DNA of 64,000 nt from Epiperipatus broadwayi (GCA_028023455.1 JAQFVV010012396.1:21884750-21948749); one strand, 5' to 3'; positions 1-11,009 are shown, numbered from the stretch's first letter. Numbers and translations are program-made. The notes: generated by a model not told the origin, from the letters alone.

Positions 1-1130
1 ATGAGGAAGTACCCTAAAGAAACTGGAATCATTCTCTGGTTTGTGTGCATATTGTAGTATATGCTTCAGCTAATACATACTTTTTACAAGAATGCTTCTT
101 GTATCAATCTGCCAAATGGCATTATCATGTGTAATTGTGCTTTCAAGTAGCATATTTGTTTTTGTAAAGTGTGTTTTATTTATTTGCCACTTTCTATAAT
201 GACTGATAAGTTTAATCAATGTTAAATTCTGTTTTTCTTTACAGGAAATGGCAGGAAAAGGAATTGTAATGTTTGAAACAGATTTCAAGTAAACTAATTT
301 TGTAAAACACAAGTGTATGAGTGGATTAATTGAAATATTAAATTTACCATGTACTTAAAAATCATGGCAAGTAAAATCCAAAGTCAAAACAATGCTGATT
401 TTTTTTACATAAGTGACATTTTTCTTTCACATTTAGTTCATAATGGTCAGGTATTTTATCTATAAGATCAGAAAACTTATATGATGTTGTAATATGTAAA
501 TATCCTGTTTATAGCAAAAAGAAGAATGCAAACTTCACCCTGACAAAGTGTCATCTCTCAAAGCCGTGCTTATGAAACACTATTTATTTGTATTATTTAT
601 ATAGAGAGCTCTGAGAGAGAAAGAGAAACCAAGACAGAAAGAAGATGAAAGAGAATGCAAAAAACATTTATAGTTTACTATTTTCATTGATCACTGTTGA
701 CTAACATCTGATATTTTTTCTAATATGACATATAAAAAATATTTCCATGTATTAAAATATTTTAACAATAACATCTCTTAGAAATTATTAATTTACAATA
801 TATGCATTTAGGGTAAAGAAATTAAGTGTGGTATTAATTTCCATGTACTTAACTAAAGATATGTTTAGCAGTGGTACTTTTGAAGGCTATCAATTAATAT
901 TGACAATATGAAGCAAAAGTGTTTTGCTCTAGTATACAATAATAGCTTTTTTGGGTAGAAAAGCAAAATAATTTAGCTTCAGAGGTGTCAATAAGCATTG
1001 GTGTTTTCTAACAATACCATAACTTCAAATATGTATTTAGTTAAATCTCTTTATGTTGTTTATATCAAAATAATTCCATGAAAATGTTGATGTAATAACT
1101 TACATAAATACAGGCTGATGGATCATATCT
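1..1130. other. AT-rich sequence without recognisable gene
   Basis: I see no coding region with family resemblance on either strand. A short GA-rich patch near 603-655 is low complexity. Nothing else stands out before the family A repeats begin near 1150. Confidence 0.6.
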
Positions 1131-1149
1131 TTTTTCATGACATGTTGAG

Positions 1150-1700
1150 CAATGATTGGGTAGTGTTATATACACAGAGACAAAACTTTCCATACAGATG
1201 TGCCACGCAGTGCAAGCCAGAGAAATCAGTGGATATGGGAAGGTTTGTGCATGGAATTTCTATCTAGTGCCTACTCATCCAATATCCCTAGACTAGTTTC
1301 TATCTTGTGGTTGAACTTTATATCTGAGAGCACTTCATCTAGATCTTAAGATCCAAAGAAACCCTTCAGCAGCTGCCTTTTACATTATTATCTAACTATA
1401 AAGCTTTGAATCCAAAATAAAAACACAAAAGTGTTTTGAATTTAAGCTTATTAACTTGTATAGTCATATAGATCTGAACTCAGTTCAGTATCCATCCACA
1501 ATTTTTGATGTCATTGGTACTTTAATAACCATAGCTACCCTAATCCTATTGAGCAGAATTAAAATTAAACCACTAAACCTCACTTGACCACCATTCCCTT
1601 GCTTACACAAGCTATTTATGCAGAGACAAAACTCTCCATACTGTAGTATCACTCAGTGCAAGCCAGAGTAATCAATGGGTGCAGGAAGGTTTATAAAGCT
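1150..1700 (-). repeat. Family A hammerhead repeat, minus orientation, slightly more than one unit
   Basis: The minus strand carries the family A sequence seen best at 27.6-29.3 kb. The unit landmark (a GGAGAGTTTTG-like motif) occurs near 1640 and again in mutated form near 1190, about 450 bp apart, so this is a tandem unit plus part of the next. The hammerhead segment (about 1274-1330) keeps the GAAAC-TAGTC side, but the CUGAUGA core and stem II are deleted or mutated. It meets the plus-oriented copy at about 1700, which forms a foldback. Confidence 0.75.
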
Positions 1701-1701
1701 A

Positions 1702-2285
1702 CTGTATGTAGAGTTTTGCCTCTGGGTAAACAGCTTGTGTAAGCATAAAGAATGGTAATCATGTGGTGTTTAGTGGTTTAATACTAAGCCTGCCCAATAG
1801 GATTATGGTGACTGTGGATATTAAAGAACCAAAAATATCAAAAAGTATGGGCTGCTGAACTGAGTTCAGATCTATATGACTATACAAGCTAATAATTTTT
1901 AATTAAAAACATTATTGTGTTTTCATTTTGGATTCAAAACTTTATAGTTAAATTAAAAACATTATTGTGTTTTCATTTTGGATTCAAAGCTTTATAGTTA
2001 ACTAAGAAGGTAAAAAGTGGCTGCTGGAAGATTACATTAGACCCTAAGATCTAGGTGCAGTGCTCTCAGATATAAGGCTCTTACTGATGAAATTGATAAG
2101 CTAGAAACTAGTCTGGGGATATTGGATGAGGAGGCACTAGATATGAATTTTATGCACATACTTTCCTGCATCCATTGATTACTCTGGCTTGTAGTGAGTT
2201 GTGCTTCTGTATGAAGAGTTTTGCCTCTGTGTAAACAGCTTGTGAAGCATAAAGATTGGTGATCATGTGATGTTTAGTGTTATAA
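1702..2285 (+). repeat. Family A hammerhead repeat, plus orientation
   Basis: The same repeat in plus orientation. The landmark AGAGTTTTGCCTCTG recurs near 1711 and 2213, about 500 bp apart. The extra length comes from an internal tandem duplication of about 52 bp (about 1899-1951 and 1952-2002, starting ATTAAAAACATTATTGTG). Together with 1150-1700 it makes an inverted pair. Confidence 0.75.
2069..2127 (+). ncRNA. Degenerate type I hammerhead ribozyme (family A)
   Basis: CTGATGA is intact, as are GAAAC and the cleavage-side TAGTC followed by TGGGGATATTGGAT. Stem II (AATTGATAAGCTA) no longer pairs, and the distal helix I strand has mutated (ATATAA instead of ATCCAA). It is probably inactive. 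Homology to the better copies at 27686-27744 and 29120-29178 makes the assignment secure. Confidence 0.6.
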
Positions 2286-2289
2286 AATT

Positions 2290-3215
2290 TCTTCGTTTAG
2301 TTCTCCAATATGTATTAGTATGTATCTTTTCCATATTTAGAAAATATTAGTAGCTGTGGTTTGTTTGCAAGGTGGTTAAAACAGGTAATAATTTATTTGC
2401 TTTGATAGTTTAAATTTAGATGAATGAGGAAAAATCGTTATAACTAATTTAAATTTTACATTATATATACGTTATCTATTTAATATCTTTGACATAAAAA
2501 ATAAATCTAATCTTTATCTATTGTATTATTAAAGAATAGACACAATTTATAAATTATTGTTGCAATTGAGAAAATATTTCACTGGTTTTAATTTTACTAT
2601 AATAATGTCAGTCAAAATGTGAAGTTTATTTTCTGTTAGTGAAGTTAATTAGTGCTTAGTTATAGTTTGATTTATTAATATGTAATTTATTAGAATTCAA
2701 TATTTAAAGTATTTAATTAAATGAAAACATATATGGTGTGGAAAATTATATTTGATTGTTGGATTTTATTCTGATAATTTTATATCATCAAAAATGGAAT
2801 GAAATTTATTCTGATTATTTATATAATATCTAAATAATAATTAACAATATATAGTATATAATAAAGTATCACTATTAAACAATAAAACAACTGATATTAA
2901 ATGTTTTTATTACATAATTATTAAAAATAAGAATGGAATAAAAATAATCAAAAGTCTTCAGATAGGATTCAAATTCTGACCCAACATTTTATTTGGACAT
3001 GTATTTGACTCTACTATAATCAGTTTATTAATTACAAAAAATCTTATATAGATTTACAAACTAAATAAGATATAATATCTAATGATGAAGTACCATTGAA
3101 GTAATAGAATAGTTAATGTTAAATTTGATCAAAAAGCAATTTTTAAAAACCAAACTGTATTAAAAAATATATTATCAAGGAGATTTTAATTTTTGTACTT
3201 GGTAATAAATATTCT
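2290..3215. other. AT-rich spacer
   Basis: Very AT-rich sequence without recognisable coding or RNA features, ending at an (AT)n run. Confidence 0.55.
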
Positions 3216-3219
3216 AGTC

Positions 3220-3220
<1 letters not shown>

Positions 3221-3256
<36 letters not shown>
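3221..3256. repeat. (AT)n microsatellite
   Basis: An uninterrupted AT/TA run directly at the 3' end of PLE-1. PLE insertions often end in simple repeats, so it may mark the element boundary. Confidence 0.9.
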
Positions 3257-3257
<1 letters not shown>

Positions 3258-3259
<2 letters not shown>

Positions 3260-4507
3260 GCAAAACCATAAAACAATACAATACTAGATTAAATTCAAAA
3301 TTTTACCAAAATCCTTACACAACCATGGTTTTATCTACTACAAATAGACCTTCTCAAGTGAAAATCAACCTAAAGAAAAACATATATATATACAAACAAA
3401 CAAACCTTCCCATAATTCATTTCAAACTCCACCTTCCCTTAATATCAAAAGAAGTCTTCATAAGATTGATAACCTCAGAATCAAGGAGTTTTATCATCAA
3501 AGTCTCCTTTATTCTTCTTTTTAACTCATTCTTTTCATAAAAAATAACCGAAGCATTGTTAAACAATATTCTATGACCTGTATTCAATTCATGATTATAT
3601 AAAGCTGAGTTAAGATACCTATGTTTAACTCTACTTATATGAACCTTAACCCTTTCATTAAGGCTAAATTTACTCTGGCCTACATAAAATTTACCACAAC
3701 TACATGGAATTTTATAAACAATACCAGGAATAGACCTACTATCAATAGACTGCTTTGAACCATTAAGTAATGAATCAAATCAGAACCTTTCCTCCATGCA
3801 ACCTTTTTTCCACCTAACAAATGACTATTCCTATAAACCAAATTATAAATTGATGCTTTAAATGGTAAAGACATATAATCATCATCCTTACCAACAAAAT
3901 TCTTATCATCCAAATCACGACTATAAACATTATTATTAAATACCACTTTTTTAATAAAATCATGACTATAACCCAATTCTACATATTCAGCAGCAAATTG
4001 ATTTATTTGAATATCAGCATCATTATTAAAATTATTAAGCCTTCTATTCTGACAACAAAAATTCAACAAAGACATTTTTTTATGTATAAAAGGCTGATAT
4101 AATCATATTTCTCAAATTTTTAGGTTTTATAAAATGACTACAAAACAAAACATCATTAATCTTCTCAACATTTAAATCTAAAAACTTTAATTTTACAAAA
4201 TCAAAAACACCCCCTCAATTGTAAACTTGATACTAGAACACAAAAACTCTTATAATTTCTCTTTCTGAATAACAAACAAACAATCATCAACATACCTAAT
4301 AAATAATTTAATAGAACATGAAAACATATTAATAACACTACACTCCAAATAATCATTATAGATGGCACACATCAATAAAGAAATGACATAACCAATAGCC
4401 CAACTTTCTCTAATCTTATAAAACACATCATTAGACATAAAATACATTGAATCCTCTAACAGCAAAAGCAAATCATGAAAAACCTTAATCTTATCTGCAG
4501 AAAAACA
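3258..4507 (-). mobile_element. Penelope-like retroelement PLE-1, 5'-truncated
   Basis: Read on the minus strand, this segment encodes the C-terminal part of a PLE reverse transcriptase followed by a GIY-YIG endonuclease and a 3' tail. It is truncated upstream of the RT catalytic motif. At its truncated 5' side it is joined to an inverted copy of its own last ~340 bp (4508-4847), a known type of PLE arrangement. Frameshifts and stops make it non-functional. The assignment rests on the order RT then GIY-YIG, which among retroelements is characteristic of PLEs. Confidence 0.8.
3397..4471 (-). pseudogene. PLE-1 reverse transcriptase / GIY-YIG endonuclease remnant
   Basis: From high to low coordinates: an RT segment ending in the catalytic FIRYVDD motif followed by CLFVIQ (4250-4471); a linker region (3680-4075); then, after a frameshift near 3770, a GIY-YIG nuclease with GIVYKIPCSCGKFYVGQS (about 3660-3720), a conserved N-terminal-half Arg/Lys region (LNERVKVH) and NHELNTGHRI. 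The protein makes cDNA and nicks target DNA in family members. The N-terminal RT motifs are missing. Breaks near 4080-4250 and 3770 exclude function. It is distinct in sequence from the PLEs at 47 kb and 53 kb. Confidence 0.78.
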
Positions 4508-4847
4508 TTCATGAATTGAATACAGGTCATAGAATATTGTTTAACAATGCTTCGGTTATTTTTTATGAAAAGAATGAGTTAAAAAGAAGAATAAAGGAGA
4601 CTTTGATGATAAAACTCCTTGATTCTTAGGCTATCAATCTTATGAAGACTTCTTTTGATATTAAGGGAAGGTGGAGTTTGAAATGAATTATGGGAAGGTT
4701 TGTTTGTTTGTATATATATGTGTTTTTCTTTAGGTTGATTTTCACTTGAGAAGGTCTATTTGTAGTAGATGAAACCATGGTTATGTAAGGATTTTGGTAA
4801 AATTTTGAATTTAATCTAGTATTGTATTGTTTTATGGTTTTGCATTT
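4508..4847 (+). repeat. Inverted copy of PLE-1 3' end
   Basis: Reads as the reverse complement of about 3258-3596 with few differences. It includes the C-terminal coding end of the GIY-YIG protein and the 3' tail, including GCTTCGGTTATTTTTTATG and ATGGTTTTGCA. The arms are separated by about 910 bp of PLE coding remnant, so the whole unit can fold back. Confidence 0.85.
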
Positions 4848-5060
4848 TTATTTTTTGCTAGTATAGTGTTAGACAAATTTATATATATATATATATATAT
4901 ATGTATAAAACTGAAATATTACAGTTATATATAAATACATATTTTGGTGTTAAACTTTTAATATATTTGCTTGTGTCACACAAGCCATCCAAGAGTATAA
5001 AAGGTGAAAGGTGGGGCACATCCTGGTTTGAATAAAACATAAATCCCCCAAGAAAAATGT

Positions 5061-5444
5061 AATTTAAGAATGTTTTTAAAGAATCTTCCAAATAGGAGGA
5101 GTTTGTTTCTCCTTATTGATAATCTGTTGTTCTGCTCTGTTTGCTTGGTAGGTTTCCATCTGGATATGTCCTGGACTGAAAAATCTTTTTATGCTGAATC
5201 TAGTATGGAATGAGAGGTGATGATGATGAGTGTTGTTTACTGCTTAGCATGCTCTCTCTCCTAACACTGTTCATCCCTCTTGAATCTCATGGTGTCTATC
5301 AAATCTCTGTAAAATTGTAACTACAGGGGAGGTGTTGGAGAGATGTCTATCTCTTCTTTTTCAAACTATCAGTGATCTCTACAATAAAGGTAAGCCTTCA
5401 TGGAACTCCTCCTATTTGGAAGTTTCTTAAAAATTCTTAAATTT
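5061..5444. mobile_element. Short foldback (MITE-like) element with ~43-bp terminal inverted repeats
   Basis: The left end (5061-5104) and the right end (5403-5444) are imperfect inverted repeats sharing CCAAATAGGAGGAGTT and an A/T-rich outer part starting AATTTAAGAA. The 300-bp interior has no ORF and includes ATGATGATGAG and CTCTCTCTCCTAAC patches. No transposase is seen. A clear target duplication is not resolvable because the flanks are A/T-rich. It could be a non-autonomous DNA transposon or a foldback derived from another repeat. Confidence 0.5.
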
Positions 5445-5526
5445 AAATTTTTATTGTGTTTTATGTTTTATTAGTTTGTAATTTTTTTGTTAAATTTAAA
5501 AAAATATGTATTTTATATATATATAT

Positions 5527-5554
5527 ATTGAGATAGAGCTTTGCCTATCTCAAT
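5527..5554. repeat. Small perfect hairpin
   Basis: ATTGAGATAG and CTATCTCAAT form a perfect 10-bp stem with an 8-nt loop. No function can be assigned. Confidence 0.5.
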
Positions 5555-6044
5555 AGTAATTTATATACAAGAATTTAGTGTTAGCTAAGCACAATTTAAT
5601 TTTTAGTTTAGGTTGTGTTTTTTTCTTATATATAGGTGTGGTATTATGTACATATGCACACACATCAATAAAATAAATATCTGTAAAGATTAGCTCAGTT
5701 TATTTAAATATAAAAATTTAAAAAAAAGTGTAACCTAAAGCCAAATGTCTCTCACACCATAAGACTACTAAACAAAGCTGCGGCACCTGAATGGATTTTT
5801 TCTGAAGTTTACATTTTATTTAATAAAATTAAAATCCTTTCTCTGCCACCTATCCAAGCATGGTTGGTGTTTATCAGAATAATGAGCTCTCTGATTGACT
5901 GCTACACATGGAAAACCAAAGGACCCAAACAGCTCCTAAAAGATCTAGACAACATTACAAACAGACTAAGTGAACTCTCTCACACACACTACTGCCCAAG
6001 ACATTATGGACCTTAAATTGCAATATTATCACAAACAATAAGTC

Positions 6045-7127
6045 TTGGCACAATATGTGGCCATCAAAAGATCCAAAATATTCTTAAATAATAGACATAA
6101 CTGGACATGCAGCTACATCATATGGGCACTGGGAGCTGACAAAAGGCCAACACCTTCAATAATTTCCATAGATCAACATTGCTATAGTGGTCCAGCAATG
6201 CTTTCCAAAATCCATAACCATTTTCAATGGGAGCTACAGAGCTATAACTTTGAGATTGGGAGCATTTGAGGAGAACTAGATGGAAACACTAATCACAATA
6301 TCACTGAATCACAAATAGTACAAAAGCTACAGAACTACCCAGAGAGCACACATCCGGGACTACCTGGTAGCCCAAGATTTGTGCTACTGCATCTGAACCA
6401 ATACACTGCACCCATATTTTGACAAATGATCAATGTCCTCACAGGGGACTTCCATAACATCCCTGACCTTTACCTGGTAACACTGGTGCCTTTCTTAAAA
6501 TACAAATCAACCCTCTTAAAGCTAATAAACATATGCCCAATGTCCATGATTCCACTCCTCATTAAAACAATAGAATCCATAGTTAAAGATCTCATACAAG
6601 AACAGATATATAGACACATCACCACATATCAATTTGCTCACAAAGGTGCCTCCACCAGTAATGCGATCCAACACTTCATACTAATCTCTGAACATATCAG
6701 ACTACAAAGGAAATCAAACCTGTTAGTTATTCAACTAGACTTTTCCTCAGCATTTGACAATATCGTTCCATCAATCTTACTACAAATGCTCCATGACTAT
6801 CAAGTGCCGGATGTTTACATCCATATTATTGGCAATTTACTATTCAACAGATCAATATTTACCTCTCTAGATGAAAAGCTTTCAGAGGGATTCAGACCCC
6901 ATCTATCCATTCCACAGGGATTCCCTTTGGCTATCCTCTGCTTCATAATGCACCTCAACCCCCTTCTCATGGAAATAGAATGCAGTATGCCAGGCATATA
7001 CATGCCAGCACTGAAACATATAATTCACCACATCTCATATGTTGATGATGTTTCCATATTCATTCCTCACAAATCCCAGCTTCAAACTGTAATACAAATC
7101 ATAAACAAATATGCCCCAAAAAACTAA
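6045..7127 (+). pseudogene. LINE copy 1 reverse transcriptase core
   Basis: The frame at 6426-7127 carries the RT fingers and palm: a KTIESIVKD helix, YQFAHKGAST, LDFSSAFD (motif A), PQGFPLA (motif B; the G-S of the usual PQGSPL is changed to G-F) and HHISYVDDVSIF (motif C with catalytic YVDD). The upstream segment 6045-6269 covers the MAQYVAIKRSKIF linker. Stops near 6268 and 7127 break the frame. The aspartates of motifs A and C are still present. Confidence 0.85.
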
Positions 7128-7198
7128 ATCTTAAAGTTAACTATAATAAATCTTCCATCTAGAAAATCAAAACAGGTATAACAATTCAATCGATATTC

Positions 7199-8441
7199 AT
7201 GGTCCAGCCACAATCATTTCTGGGCCTTGCCATTGCCAAGTCTAGGTTAGCCATGTTGAAGGACATCTTGAACTCAATACTAGACAAAACAAGAAAGGTA
7301 GTCAGCTTGCTGTCAAGAATTTCAATATCACTACCCAGCAAGGTTGCCATACTCAACATGCTAGTCTACCCAAGACTAAGATACTACCTGTCATTCATAA
7401 AACCCACCAAAACATTTGAATGATTAATGAACTTGTTATGCTCTAGGCTACTGCAGAATGGCAAAGTCAAGGCCATAAGCATGACTAAAGCTCAAATGCC
7501 CAAAGAATAAAATGGGTTTAGGCTGCAATCAGTGTCCATCCTGTACCTCCAAAAGGCTTTGGGAGTGCTGCATGTGTCCAGCCTTGAACAAACAAATCCA
7601 AACCTCATACTGACAGTGGAGCCCATGGATACACTTCCTCTGCTCACCAGCAAATGGATGATGGATATATGGGCTTATGTCAGAAACTCAGCAAACATAA
7701 TGCAACATACAATAAAGGAAAAAAAAGATGTATTGGCAAACATACAAACTCAAATACACTAATCAAAACATTTTACAGAATTATCTAGGGTTAAACACTT
7801 ACAACTCATAGCAAAAGCAAAAAATTGGTTCTTAGAATGAAAAATATATTGACTTTCTGCTAAAGATCAACCTCTCCTCCCTGCCAACAAATCATTTTCT
7901 GGTGTGGAAAAGAGGGTTTAGCAAGATCAACCTGCAATGTCAACAATGTGCCACTTACAACTCATAGCAAAAGCAAAAAATTGGTTCTTAGAATGAAAAT
8001 ATATTGACTTTCTGCTAAAGATCAACCTCTCCTCCCTGCCAAAAAATCATTTTTGGTGTGTAAAAGAGGGTTTAGCAAGATCAACCTGCAATGCAAAAAT
8101 GTGCCACAGCAGATGAGACAATTAATCATCTCCTGCATTTCTGCCCTTTTCTCAAGCCGATCAGATTCTTTATTAATGAAAGTATGTTGCTCGACATTAG
8201 AGAAGTTTTAGTCATTCAAAAGGCTATAATAAGTGGCATATTTTTGAAAATCAGAATAACAATTATTCTAACCTTTGCAATTTGGCGATCCAAATGCAAG
8301 TGTATATTTGAAAATGCTAATCATGGTGTCTGCAACATCTATATCAAATTACTCAAGTGGCTCAGAAACAGAGATAGATTGCTGGCTCCAGACTGGCTTT
8401 TTCATAAAACCTGGGCTAGGGTTACCCTCCTGCAGGAGTGA
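7199..8441 (+). pseudogene. LINE copy 1 thumb and C-terminal region
   Basis: Broken frames at 7199-7423, 7532-7762 and 8091-8441 match the copy 2 region after YVDD: QSFLGLAIAKS, then a KVAILNMLVYPRLRYYL segment, then the C-terminal CATADETINHLLHFCPFLKP knuckle-like motif and a terminal RNRDRLLAPDWLF segment. The last segment is shared with the fragment at 25.8-26.1 kb, which shows it belongs to the same family. Confidence 0.8.
7796..8105 (+). repeat. 156-bp tandem duplication inside LINE copy 1
   Basis: A segment starting CACTTACAACTCATAGC occurs at 7796-7951 and again at 7952-8105 with a few small indels. It lies just before the C-terminal cysteine motif, and copy 2 does not have it, so it arose after or during insertion of this copy. 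Confidence 0.9.
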
Positions 8442-8580
8442 AGAAGGGAAATGGCCCCAGTTTCAGACCACAGTAAGCTCTACAGAGTGAATGCCTTGCA
8501 ACAGTGTAAAAAGAATATAGCTATGTATAGATAAACACCTTCAATTGTATCTAATAAATTTTAATTTATTTTAATAAAAA

Positions 8581-8885
8581 AAGGCTTTCAATGTTCCATC
8601 ATCAGAATTTTCAGTGATATCGATGAATGAACAGTTGGAGGGTAGACAAGATTGAAGCTTGTCCATTAAATTTTGAAAATTTTCTATCTTAATATAAACT
8701 GAGAATTGATTGTATATATGTGTGGGAGATTTAATCAGGACCATCTGATGAGAGTTGGTTCAGCATGAAATACATATATTGGAGATCAATTTATCTTTTT
8801 CACATTTTTGTAGTCATGAGTATTCGTTGTATAAAATAGAGTGCATATCTATAAGGATCTGAAAATCTGAATTCAAGTCCCTTCT
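8581..8885 (+). repeat. Family B hammerhead repeat, copy B1
   Basis: Starts immediately after the A-rich tail of LINE copy 1. It shares with the 12.4-kb copy the segments GTTCCATCATC, AGATTGAAGCTTGTCCATTA and GGTTCAGCA, and ends near a decayed B-box-like TTCAAGTCCC. It contains a hammerhead core (8725-8795). The position at the LINE tail suggests either targeted insertion into A-rich DNA or co-mobilisation. Confidence 0.75.
8725..8795 (+). ncRNA. Hammerhead ribozyme, family B copy B1 (degenerate stem II)
   Basis: CTGATGA (8745-8751), then a loop-II region ending GGTTCAGCAT, GAAA, a short helix III (U-A plus A-U) and an ATA cleavage triplet followed by TTGGAGATCAATTTATC. Proximal helix I pairs ACCA with TTGG less one base. 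The distal strands are GATTTAATC and GATCAATTT. The 5' side of stem II is mutated (GAGTT), so pairing with AGCAT is weak. Core nucleotides are intact. Confidence 0.6.
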
Positions 8886-8889
8886 AATT

Positions 8890-9790
8890 TCATTAAATTT
8901 AGTATAGACAATATACTGAAACAGAAACTTTCCAATCCCTTTCTGTTTCATCATTAACCTAATGACCTACTCGTCTGAACTAGTTTCAAACCTATTTTAA
9001 ATGTCAAAATGTGATATATAAGTTGAGCAGTAAAATTTGCTATCATGGCCACTTGAATGGCATCATCCATTTACATATGAAAGTACGCTATAATTAGACA
9101 GGATTGATAAAATTATAGAGTAGAAATGCTCATAATTTGTTATAAAATGTTTTATTAATTTATCAGTCAATTCTTTTATATTTGTATTATATTCATATGT
9201 GGATGGATAATTTAAACCATGGAATTATGGCATAATGATTTGTAACATAAATTTTAAGATTAAATAAAAAGATATAATGTAAAATGTTTTCTTTAAAATA
9301 TGTTTTCTTTAAAATATATTTACGGTTTTCTGAGTTAATGGTTTATTGGGATAACTGAAACTAAAGTATTTTCTTTTAGATCTGTCAAATTTGCTTTTTT
9401 TAAACAAATAATATAGGGAAGGAAAATAAATTTATATCAAGTTAAAATAAAAGTCATCCATTTATAATTAAAAATGAAAATTTGTTGTAAATAAGAAATC
9501 AATTAGTGACCGCACCTGTATTAGGTAGAAGCAAAATCTAGTTTACTGATTGAACTTGTTTGCAACAAAAGACTTTATCATTAAATCAGAATACCATTAC
9601 TATCTCCTAGGCCTTAAAAATTTATAACACCTAAAATAGGAATTTAATTAATGAAATAGAAATCAAAATTATATAATTTATATATTTAATTAATTTTTTT
9701 TTAAAGTAAATTAAATATAACACCTCAGAGACATTATCAGTAGAAGAAAATCAGATTATATGATTTTGTTTAATTAAAAGTCAATTGGTC
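8890..9790. other. AT-rich spacer
   Basis: No gene seen. A perfect 18-bp tandem pair (ATGTTTTCTTTAAAATAT) lies at about 9284-9319. Confidence 0.5.
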
Positions 9791-9792
9791 CT

Positions 9793-9962
9793 GAGGCAAA
9801 CGAAATTCCAAAAGGTGTTAAGGCTTGGTAGGTGGAAATATATAAATAGGCTATAATTTAAGTGAGAAAAGAACTCCGAGGCAAACGAAATTCCAAAAGG
9901 TGTTAAGGCTTGGTAGGTGGAAATATATAAATAGGCTATAATTTAAGTGAGAAAAGAACTCC
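9793..9962. repeat. Perfect 85-bp tandem duplication with TATA-like motif
   Basis: Two identical 85-bp units (9793-9877 and 9878-9962), each starting GAGGCAAACGAAATTCC and each containing ATATATAAATAGG, a good TATA-like sequence. Identity without divergence means the duplication is recent, or an assembly artefact. Neighbouring sequence to 10305 is less AT-rich than its surroundings. It may be part of an LTR or promoter, but no coding region follows. Confidence 0.85.
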
Positions 9963-10117
9963 AAAAGAAGAGCTATTACTACCAGAAGCTGAAAATTTGT
10001 TAATATTGATATGTCCTGCTAGACAGGCAAGAATTTGCTGCCTTTCCCCTTATGGAACATCGAAGTTTGATCCACCCAAGGCCGAAGCAACAACTAATGT
10101 TGCTCTAAGAAGCTTAT

Positions 10118-10305
10118 AACAAATAGAAGATGCCATAGGCCACTAAAAGAACTCACCTTCATTCCAATTCAACTACCCCAGTCCAGCTATAGGAATACCA
10201 TCTTAAATTGTTTCCCAAATAAATAGAAGTTGCCATAAGCCGCCAAAGAACTCACCTTCATTCCAGCTCAAATATCTCCAGTCCAGCTATAGAAGGACCA
10301 TTTTA
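10118..10305. repeat. Imperfect ~88-bp direct repeat
   Basis: Two diverged units (10118-10205 and about 10218-10305) share AATAGAAG.TGCCATA, AACTCACCTTCATTCCA and CAGTCCAGCTATAG. They lie just downstream of the 85-bp duplication and probably belong to the same unidentified repeat or LTR-like element. Confidence 0.75.
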
Positions 10306-10309
10306 ATAT

Positions 10310-10880
10310 TATTTAAAATCACAGAGTTCTGTGTACAATCCAAAATGATCTTTATTTCTTTAAAATACAGGTTAGCTAACTATTTTAATGTAAACTGTGT
10401 CTAAATTGTCATATAATATTTGAATACTATAAATGATATGCTTTTGCTAATTTCCTTTATTAATTTAATGTTTTGCTATATAACTTAATCACTGCAATTA
10501 TATTTATTTATCTTTTGCTTATTTTAATTATGCCTATGTTTTGAAATGGTGTGCATTTAGTTACAAAACAATATGTTTATAGAAGATATTATTTAAAATC
10601 TTATTATTATTTATTATAGCATCATTTAGCACGCTGTTCTGAAACCCTATTTCATAAATAATGGTGACTCTTCTGCGCTTGTTGTTGTTTTGTCATTTAT
10701 TAATAAATTAATGTAAATATAAAATGTGGCTTATAAATCCAAATTTGCAACCTTTAATTATTATGTTACTAAATATTAAACTAGCCTTGAGTATAACCAT
10801 AAGTATATTTTCTTATTAAAGTATTTGTAAGTCCCTTAAATATACTTTCCTCCCTTAAGAGTTTATTAATTATAGATAAC
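10310..10880. other. AT-rich spacer
   Basis: No gene or RNA feature recognised. Confidence 0.5.
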
Positions 10881-10886
10881 TGAAAA

Positions 10887-11007
10887 GATTGAATGGGATA
10901 AAGTAAAGTAAATATATATATATATATACTTTACTTTATCCCATTCAATCTACTGATGTATATATATAGATATATATATATATATATATATATATTCTCA
11001 TCAGTAG
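10887..11007. repeat. Two adjacent palindromes with (AT)n centres
   Basis: First palindrome: 24-bp arms (10887-10910 and 10927-10950) are perfect complements around a short AT run. Second: TACTGATG (from 10951) and CATCAGTA (about 10999-11006) flank a 40-bp AT run. Both can form hairpins or cruciforms. Confidence 0.85.
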
Positions 11008-11009
11008 CA

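Larger units (their letters stand above)
5765..8580 (+). mobile_element. Decayed non-LTR retrotransposon (LINE copy 1), 5'-truncated
   Basis: The translated segments match the better element at 19.7-23.8 kb along the whole length, from the endonuclease-RT linker (AKTKGPKxLLK-like region near 5920) to the C-terminal zinc-knuckle region. The endonuclease and ORF1 are absent (5' truncation). The 3' end is a TAATAAATTTTAATTTATTT-like tail. Many frameshifts and stops show it is older than copy 2. RT and C-terminal motifs suggest an L1/Tx1-like lineage; the clade is uncertain. Confidence 0.85.
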
